Both the position numbers and the translations under genes were made by a program. DNA of 16,817 bases from Methanospirillum sp. (GTDB taxonomy: Archaea; Halobacteriota; Methanomicrobia; Methanomicrobiales; Methanospirillaceae), in assembly GCA_028695895.1 (NCBI GenBank), contig JAQVIE010000008.1, positions 1-16,817 on the forward strand. Direction: 5' to 3'. The notes below the pieces were generated by a model. It was not told where the DNA came from. It saw only the letters and a list, made by a program, of their open reading frames with translations, and did not search any database. This document shows positions 11,855 to 16,817 of the stretch, one piece after another (positions within the stretch are counted from its first letter, which is position 1; every line of letters starts with the position of its first letter).

Positions 11855-13092
11855 GGACATTTATTGAACAGATGAGAAACAACGGTCTTGTCACAGATGT
11901 GCATGAACCGGTTTCCTCAAGATTTGATGCACCAAAACGTGCATTCAGCACAGACCGGCTTTTGTTTTTTCATAATCTTGATGGTAGAGAGGCGGTGATG
12001 AACCTTGTTGCAAACCGGGAATCCCTCGCTGTTGCCCTGGGCGTCTCTCCAAAAATCCTGGTTCCCCGTCTTGCTTCCTGCCGGTATGACGGGAAGCTTA
12101 TCGATAAAGGTCCTCTTACCATGCGACCGGTCAACCTTGATGAAATTCCCATAATGGAGAATTACCCGGGAGAAGCCGGGAGATATCTGAACTCCGGTGT
12201 TGTGTTCTCCAGGTACGAAGGGGTAGAAAATGCCTCTGTTCACCGGATGCTGAAAACCGGAAAGGACAGATTTGTTGCCCGTCTGGTGGAGGGAAGGCAT
12301 ACTCACACCCTCCATAAGAAAGCACTGGCAAACGGAGAACGCCTGCCGGTTGCTATAGTAATCGGGATGCATCCACTGGTCCTCTTTGCAAGTTGCAGCA
12401 GGGTTCCGGAAAACAAGGAACTGCCCTTTGCTGCCGAACTTCTTGGTGGAGAAATTTCAGTTTATACACTTCCGAACGGTGTCAGGGTTCCTGATGCCGA
12501 GATAGTGCTTGAAGGATATATCGGGAGTGAAACAGCTGTTGAAGGGCCTTATGTTGATATTACCAGGACATATGATCCAGAACGGATACAACCTGTTATC
12601 GAACTTACCGGAATGTACACAAAACCTGGTTTTATCTATCATGGGCTGATAAATGCCGGAGATGAACACAAACTGCTTATGGGAGCTCCATATGAACCCC
12701 TTATTTACAAGGCGGTTGCCGGAGTGACCGGGGTTACCGATGTTGTTCTTACCAAAGGCGGATGCGGGTACCTTCACGGGGTCGTCCAAATAAAAAAGCG
12801 AACGGAAGGTGATGGAAAAAATGCCATCATGGCCGCTTTTGCAGCACACACCTCACTTAAACATGTAGTGATAGTTGATGGAGACATAAATCCCGGAGAT
12901 CCATCAGATGTTGAATTTGCCATTGCCACTCGTGTCCGTGCAGACCGGGATACTCTTATTATTCCAGGAGTCAGGGGCTCTTCTCTTGAACCTTCTAAGA
13001 TAGGGGATGGACTTAATGTCAAGATGGGAATTGATGCAACTATGGAACTTGGAAAAGAGCAGGAATTTTTAAAAGCTGTCTGGGAGGATTAA
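11851..13092 (+). CDS. ubiD: UbiD-family decarboxylase, probable anhydromevalonate phosphate decarboxylase
   Basis: A prenylated-FMN decarboxylase of 413 residues. Family marks: SVHRMLKTGKDRFVARL (about 129-145), VAIVIGMHPLVLFAS (167-181), the acidic catalytic stretch EIVLEGYI and EGPYVDITRTY (217-241), and VDGDINPGDPSDVEFAIATR (342-361). In archaea with the modified mevalonate pathway, a UbiD homolog decarboxylates trans-anhydromevalonate 5-phosphate to isopentenyl phosphate. The neighbouring UbiX and aconitase-X genes make that assignment far likelier than an aromatic acid decarboxylase, but it is inferred from context. The start at 11851 (ATGA overlap, GGAGTG upstream) is preferred to the in-frame ATG at 11836, which lies inside ubiX. 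No signal peptide is seen. It should act in the cytoplasm. Confidence 0.9.
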   Translation: MRTFIEQMRNNGLVTDVHEPVSSRFDAPKRAFSTDRLLFFHNLDGREAVMNLVANRESLAVALGVSPKILVPRLASCRYDGKLIDKGPLTMRPVNLDEIPIMENYPGEAGRYLNSGVVFSRYEGVENASVHRMLKTGKDRFVARLVEGRHTHTLHKKALANGERLPVAIVIGMHPLVLFASCSRVPENKELPFAAELLGGEISVYTLPNGVRVPDAEIVLEGYIGSETAVEGPYVDITRTYDPERIQPVIELTGMYTKPGFIYHGLINAGDEHKLLMGAPYEPLIYKAVAGVTGVTDVVLTKGGCGYLHGVVQIKKRTEGDGKNAIMAAFAAHTSLKHVVIVDGDINPGDPSDVEFAIATRVRADRDTLIIPGVRGSSLEPSKIGDGLNVKMGIDATMELGKEQEFLKAVWED

Positions 13093-13097
13093 AAGGC

Positions 13098-14270
13098 ATG
13101 CATCTGACTGCAAAGGAAGAATCCATTCTCAACGGTGAGCAGGGGGAGACAAAGCAACAGCTAATGGAGATCCTGGTTGGTATCGGAAAAGTATTTGGTG
13201 CTGATGAGATGGTTCCAGTCAGAAGTGCCCAGGTATCAGGCGCCTCATATAAGACTATTGGCGAATGGGGTCTGAAATGGCTATCAAGTCTTGATGCCCA
13301 TGCTACTGTTCCTGCGGTCTTAAATCCTGTGGGTATGGATCGTATCAGGTGGGAGGAGATGGGCATTGACCCTGGTTTTGCAAAAAAACAACTGGAAGTA
13401 ATCTCTGCCTATGAATGCCTTGGTATCAGGCTTGAATGCACATGCACTCCTTATTACCTGAATATAACCGAGTACGGAGACCACCTGGCCTGGTCAGAGT
13501 CATCAGCTGTCAGTTATGCAAACTCAGTCATCGGTGCAAGAACAAACCGGGAAGGCGGTCCTTCAGCTTTAGCTGCAGCGATAATCGGAAAAACACCAAA
13601 ATACGGGCTTCATCTGGTAGAGAACAGAAAGCCCGCCATTCATATTCATGTTGAAGATGAACCAAAAGGAGCCGATGCATCCTGGTACGGGGCACTCGGA
13701 TACCTGGCAGGAAAGATATCAGGGAACCGGATTCCTCTTTTTTCCGGGATAAGACCAGGCAGGGATCAGCTCAAGAACCTTGGGGCAGCGATGGCTGCGA
13801 CCGGGGCTGTAGCCCTTTATCATGTGCAGGGTATTACCTCTGAAGCACGGGTATTCTCTTATAACACTGAAGGGCTGGAGAGTATTGTAATAGAGGCTGA
13901 TGAAGTCGAATCACTCTTCATTGGAGAGCAGGTTGATGCCATCGCTATCGGGTGTCCACACTGTTCTCCAGATGAACTTATGAATCTGGCATCCCTTCTG
14001 GACGGGTGTACGGTTACAAAACCGGTGTACATCTTTGCTGCACGGGATGTCATCAAACGTGAAAATGAGCATGTCAGAAAGATTGAACGTTCCGGAGCCA
14101 GAGTGTATGCTGATACCTGCATGGTTGTTTCACCAGCTCTTGAACGGTATGACCGGATCATGGTGAACAGCGGGAAGGCACTCTCCTATGTTCCGACCAT
14201 GTGTGGAGCTGGAGCGGTTATCGGGTCAACGAAGGCATGTATTCAGATGGCCTGCACCCCGGATATATAA
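13098..14270 (+). CDS. Aconitase-X large subunit, probable phosphomevalonate dehydratase large subunit
   Basis: An iron-sulfur dehydratase of the aconitase-X (DUF521) family, 390 residues. In archaea the large subunit pairs with a DUF126 small subunit to dehydrate mevalonate 5-phosphate to trans-anhydromevalonate phosphate, the substrate of the preceding UbiD-type enzyme. Family marks: an N-terminal MHLTAKEESILNGEQG, VSGASYKTIGEWGLKWL (46-62), YECLGIRLECTCTPYY (105-120), SESSAVSYANSVIGARTNRE (133-152), IGCPHCS (284-290), DTCMVVSP (339-346) and TMCGAGAVIGSTKAC (367-381). Candidate cluster cysteines are among C107, C114, C116, C286, C289, C341 and C369; which three bind iron cannot be told here. 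It starts 5 bp after ubiD, with GGGAGG inside the ubiD end, so the two are coupled. The small subunit gene is not in the window. Confidence 0.9.
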   Translation: MHLTAKEESILNGEQGETKQQLMEILVGIGKVFGADEMVPVRSAQVSGASYKTIGEWGLKWLSSLDAHATVPAVLNPVGMDRIRWEEMGIDPGFAKKQLEVISAYECLGIRLECTCTPYYLNITEYGDHLAWSESSAVSYANSVIGARTNREGGPSALAAAIIGKTPKYGLHLVENRKPAIHIHVEDEPKGADASWYGALGYLAGKISGNRIPLFSGIRPGRDQLKNLGAAMAATGAVALYHVQGITSEARVFSYNTEGLESIVIEADEVESLFIGEQVDAIAIGCPHCSPDELMNLASLLDGCTVTKPVYIFAARDVIKRENEHVRKIERSGARVYADTCMVVSPALERYDRIMVNSGKALSYVPTMCGAGAVIGSTKACIQMACTPDI

Positions 14271-14301
14271 TGTTCATGAATGACAGAATAGTTTAACGTA
14301 G

Positions 14302-14307
14302 TTATAT
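14302..14307 (+). promoter_or_regulatory. TATA box of a probably leaderless J-domain gene
   Basis: TTATAT is centred about 25 nt before the ATG at 14329, just where an archaeal TATA box would place transcription at the first codon. No Shine-Dalgarno site occurs before that ATG (CTAATAAACAACTG). The 58-bp gap after the aconitase-X gene thus seems to hold a separate promoter. Confidence 0.5.
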
Positions 14308-14328
14308 CCTGATACTAATAAACAACTG

Positions 14329-15213
14329 ATGCCTGATCCCGGGGAATCATATTACGAGGTTTTAAATGTCGGGCGTGATGCCTCTTCCGAAGAGATTACG
14401 ATGTCGTATAGAAAACTGGCAAAAGTTCTTCATCCCGATGTTTGTGGCAGTCCAGAGGCCGGGGAACTGTTTAAGGTTGTTAACGAGGCATATCAGGTCT
14501 TACGGGATCCAAAGAAACGGGAGGCATATGACATCTCCCTCCTTGAAGCGGAAGGATCTGAATATGGGCGATATTACAGCGGAGGGAGGCGGTACCGGGA
14601 TCCCAGGACATGGTATTATGCACATACTCACCAGTCCTGCCACCCTCCTTACTCAGCACCAGAACAGGAAAACCCGAAAACCAAAGCATCATCCATCCCA
14701 CGGATCATTCAGGTTGCTCTTTTTTATGCAACCCTGTTCATGGCAATCATCATCCTTTTCCAGCTCTTCTTCCTTCCCTGGATGAACGGCATGGCAGCAG
14801 CAGAGGCGAGATCACTGTTTGAGGAAGGGAACAGGTGGATGAATGAAGAGGAGTACCAGAAAGCGATTGAGAGTTATGGGAGTGCAGTTTCCCGCCTTCC
14901 CGGATTTTCGGAGGGCTGGAGGGCTAAGGGTCTTGCAGAGGTAAAAAAAGCTGATGAGTTAACTGAAAAAGGATTTACAGCACAGACTGAACCATATTAC
15001 CAGTCAGCGGTCAGATCATTAAACAAGGCATATCCTTCTTTTCCTGATGATGTGCAAGTTTTGTCAGGGCTTGGAAAATCTCTTAATGCTCTTGGAAAAA
15101 GGGAAGAATCGATCCCTTATCTGAAAAAATCGTTGGAGATAAGTCCTGGGGATGACACCATTCAGACTATCCTTGATCATAATCTTTTGAAAAGCAGTAT
15201 GCAGGAAAAATAA
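14329..15213 (+). CDS. Membrane-anchored J-domain protein with TPR repeats
   Basis: A 294-residue co-chaperone-like protein. The J-domain is residues 7-68, SYYEVLNVGRDASSEEI to EAYDI, with the HPD tripeptide at 35-37 that stimulates DnaK (Hsp70). A Gly/Tyr/Arg-rich linker follows (about 79-123; it includes YYSGGRRYRDPRTWYY). One membrane segment lies at 124-149 (hydrophobic from IPRIIQVALF to FFLP). The C-terminal half (about 157-280) holds TPR-like helices: EARSLFEEGNRWMNEEEYQK, then YYQSAVRSLNKAYPSFPDDV, then LGKSLNALGKREESIPYLKK. There are no DnaJ zinc fingers. Basic residues before the segment and the need of the J-domain to meet DnaK suggest N-in/C-out, with the TPR part outside the cell. 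It is not clearly in an operon with its neighbours. Confidence is high for the domains and low for the process served. Confidence 0.9.
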   Translation: MPDPGESYYEVLNVGRDASSEEITMSYRKLAKVLHPDVCGSPEAGELFKVVNEAYQVLRDPKKREAYDISLLEAEGSEYGRYYSGGRRYRDPRTWYYAHTHQSCHPPYSAPEQENPKTKASSIPRIIQVALFYATLFMAIIILFQLFFLPWMNGMAAAEARSLFEEGNRWMNEEEYQKAIESYGSAVSRLPGFSEGWRAKGLAEVKKADELTEKGFTAQTEPYYQSAVRSLNKAYPSFPDDVQVLSGLGKSLNALGKREESIPYLKKSLEISPGDDTIQTILDHNLLKSSMQEK

Positions 15214-15238
15214 AATTTCTCTTATGCTAATCATCTGA

Positions 15239-15247
15239 TTTTTTTTT
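15239..15247 (+). terminator. T-tract after the J-domain/TPR gene
   Basis: A run of nine Ts lies 26 bp after the stop codon, without a strong hairpin, which fits archaeal termination. It falls within the short gap before the polymerase gene, whose ATG is only 13 bp further on, so it may also shape the AT-rich promoter region there. Confidence 0.5.
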
Positions 15248-15259
15248 ATTAAACTCAAC

Positions 15260-16817
15260 ATGACAGAAATATCACCCCGGATGCAGGGCTATTATGACCA
15301 GCTGAATACAGGTCTTGCACATGCAATGGAAGTCGCACAGGCGGCAAGAAAACGAGGGCTGGATCCTGAGACACATGTGGAGATCCCGGTTGCCAATGAC
15401 CTTGCAGACCGTGTCGAGGCTCAGGTTGGCATACCAGGCATTGCACAGATGATTCGTGAACTTGAAGCGGTTATGTCCCGTGAAGAGGCATCCCTTCATA
15501 TCGGAGATTACTTTGCTGAGAAAAAGTTTGGAGAGACAACAAAAGAAGAGATTCTTGACCATGCAATCCGGACTGCCATGGCTCTTCTAACCGAAGGAGT
15601 GGTTTCTGCACCGATAGAAGGAATTGCCAAAGTTACTGTTAAGAAAAATGATGATGGAACTGAATACCTGGCTATATATTATGCAGGACCAATCCGGAGT
15701 GCAGGGGGGACAGCACAGGCTCTCTCTGTTCTTGTTGGTGACTATGTCAGGAGAATTCTTGGCATGTCAAAATATATTCCACGTGAAGAGGAAATTGAGC
15801 GGTACATCGAGGAAATAAGGCAGTATAATTCTATTATGAGCCTGCAGTACCTCCCTTCAGAACAGGAGATCCGTCTTATCATCAGCAATTGTCCGGTCTG
15901 CATTGACGGGGAACCAACCGAGAAAGAGGAAGTGTCAGGGCACAGAAATCTTGAACGGGTTGAGACTAACATAGTCAGGGGAGGAATGGCACTTGTCATC
16001 GCTGAAGGTCTTGCATTAAAAGCACCCAAAGTCCTTAAAAATGTTAAAAAGATGAAGATGGACGGCTGGGACTGGCTGGAAGAGATGATTCAGCATACAG
16101 CCGGAAGTTCTTCATCGGAAGAGAAGGAAGTCGGCATTCACCCGAAAGATAAGTTTCTCAGGGATTTAATCGGGGGAAGACCGGTCTTTTCTTACCCCAT
16201 GCGTGAAGGAGGATTCAGGCTGGTATATGGCCGTTCCCGTAATACCGGCCTTGCAGCTGCAGGGCTCAATCCTGCAACCCTCCATATTCTTGGGGACTTT
16301 CTTGCCGTCGGAACCCAGATGAAGATAGAGCGGCCCGGAAAAGCAGCAGGTATTTCACCGGTTGACAGTATCCAGGGACCGACAGTCAGGCTTATCAATG
16401 GTGACGTGGTCAGGGTTCATGATGCAAAACATGCACGGGAACTCTCATCACAGGTCAGTTATATCATCGATGTCGGTGAAATTCTCATAAGTTATGGCGA
16501 GTTCATGGAAAACAATCATGTGCTTGTCCCGTCTGCATACTGTGAGTCATGGTGGCGTCTTGAAGGGGGAACAACACGCCCGGTAGATGAAAATGAGGCC
16601 ATTGCCCAGTGTGAAGCCGGGTTATATCTCCACCCTGATTATCTGTACCTCTGGGATGATCTGAGCCCTGCGGATATCAGAAATCTTGCTGAATACTTTC
16701 ACGAACATGGAGTTCTCGAAAATGGCACCCTGATTCTTCCTCTTGATCCTACAATAAAGGAACAGCTGGAGCGGGTATTAATCGAACACCAGGTTCGGGA
16801 CAATATGATACGAGATC
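15260..16817 (+). CDS. polC: DNA polymerase II (PolD) large subunit DP2 (partial, C-terminus off the right edge)
   Basis: DP2 is the polymerizing subunit of the D-family replicative polymerase, which works with the DP1 exonuclease subunit; it is typical of Euryarchaeota. The window holds the first 519 codons of a protein usually about 1,100-1,300 residues long. Seen: the family N-terminus, [18 protein letters not shown]; LYxA-type signature [20 protein letters not shown] (about residues 138-157); [60 protein letters not shown]; and [20 protein letters not shown]. The catalytic core and the C-terminal zinc motifs lie beyond the edge, and an intein, common in this gene in some archaea, cannot be judged. 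No Shine-Dalgarno site precedes the ATG at 15260 (TTAAACTCAAC), so a leaderless mRNA is possible. Confidence 0.96.
   Translation, partial: MTEISPRMQGYYDQLNTGLAHAMEVAQAARKRGLDPETHVEIPVANDLADRVEAQVGIPGIAQMIRELEAVMSREEASLHIGDYFAEKKFGETTKEEILDHAIRTAMALLTEGVVSAPIEGIAKVTVKKNDDGTEYLAIYYAGPIRSAGGTAQALSVLVGDYVRRILGMSKYIPREEEIERYIEEIRQYNSIMSLQYLPSEQEIRLIISNCPVCIDGEPTEKEEVSGHRNLERVETNIVRGGMALVIAEGLALKAPKVLKNVKKMKMDGWDWLEEMIQHTAGSSSSEEKEVGIHPKDKFLRDLIGGRPVFSYPMREGGFRLVYGRSRNTGLAAAGLNPATLHILGDFLAVGTQMKIERPGKAAGISPVDSIQGPTVRLINGDVVRVHDAKHARELSSQVSYIIDVGEILISYGEFMENNHVLVPSAYCESWWRLEGGTTRPVDENEAIAQCEAGLYLHPDYLYLWDDLSPADIRNLAEYFHEHGVLENGTLILPLDPTIKEQLERVLIEHQVRDNMIRD

Noticed and set aside
11917..12372. A 151-codon minus-strand frame inside ubiD
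   Set aside because: The opposite strand encodes clear UbiD family motifs; the minus frame has no recognisable domain.
11303..13092. UbiX/UbiD as ubiquinone biosynthesis genes
   Set aside because: The window's gene content is methanogen-like, and such archaea do not make ubiquinone; the adjacent aconitase-X gene points to the modified mevalonate pathway.
13098..14270. Citric-acid-cycle aconitase
   Set aside because: The sequence has the aconitase-X family order and length (390 residues), not the much longer aconitase with its swivel domain.
15888..15960. Zinc finger in the DP2 fragment from NCPVC
   Set aside because: Only one CxxC is visible; the second half is a His-Arg-rich stretch with no matching Cys pair, so metal binding cannot be supported.

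Overview
The window looks like a chromosomal segment of a methanogenic euryarchaeon, most likely a Methanomicrobiales member of the Methanospirillum type. The grounds are cofD (coenzyme F420 biosynthesis), the large subunit of the euryarchaeal D-family DNA polymerase, archaeal-type isoprenoid genes, PKD-rich secreted proteins, short T-tract terminators and TATA-like boxes at archaeal spacing. The genus is an inference from style and could not be checked against a database.

Layout. (1) 1-709, minus: cofD, cut off at the left edge. (2) 755-1957, plus: an HD-domain phosphohydrolase transcribed divergently from cofD across 45 bp. (3) 1969-10911, minus: three large secreted proteins in tandem. In transcription order they are a 1041-residue and a 911-residue protein (seven-blade beta-propeller, then four or three copies of a ~90-residue beta-rich module, one PKD domain and a shared C-terminal module), and a 966-residue protein (eight PKD domains and the same C-terminal module). 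(4) 10912-11302: a control region dense in inverted repeats, with a doubtful 65-codon ORF. (5) 11303-14270, plus: a tight operon of UbiX, a UbiD-family decarboxylase and the aconitase-X large subunit. Together these match the dehydratase/decarboxylase branch of the archaeal modified mevalonate pathway. (6) 14329-15213, plus: a membrane-anchored J-domain/TPR protein with a leaderless-looking promoter. (7) 15260-end, plus: DNA polymerase II large subunit (DP2), cut off at the right edge.

How the genes relate. UbiX should make the prenylated flavin that the UbiD-like enzyme needs. The aconitase-X protein should make that enzyme's substrate by dehydrating mevalonate 5-phosphate, giving isopentenyl phosphate for archaeal lipids. 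The small dehydratase subunit (DUF126) is not in the window. The three surface proteins look like one family built by domain shuffling. Their most unusual features are the shared, internally two-fold C-terminal module without a membrane anchor, and long acidic, cysteine-paired inserts in one loop of several PKD domains. No tRNA, rRNA, CRISPR array, transposase or integrase was seen.
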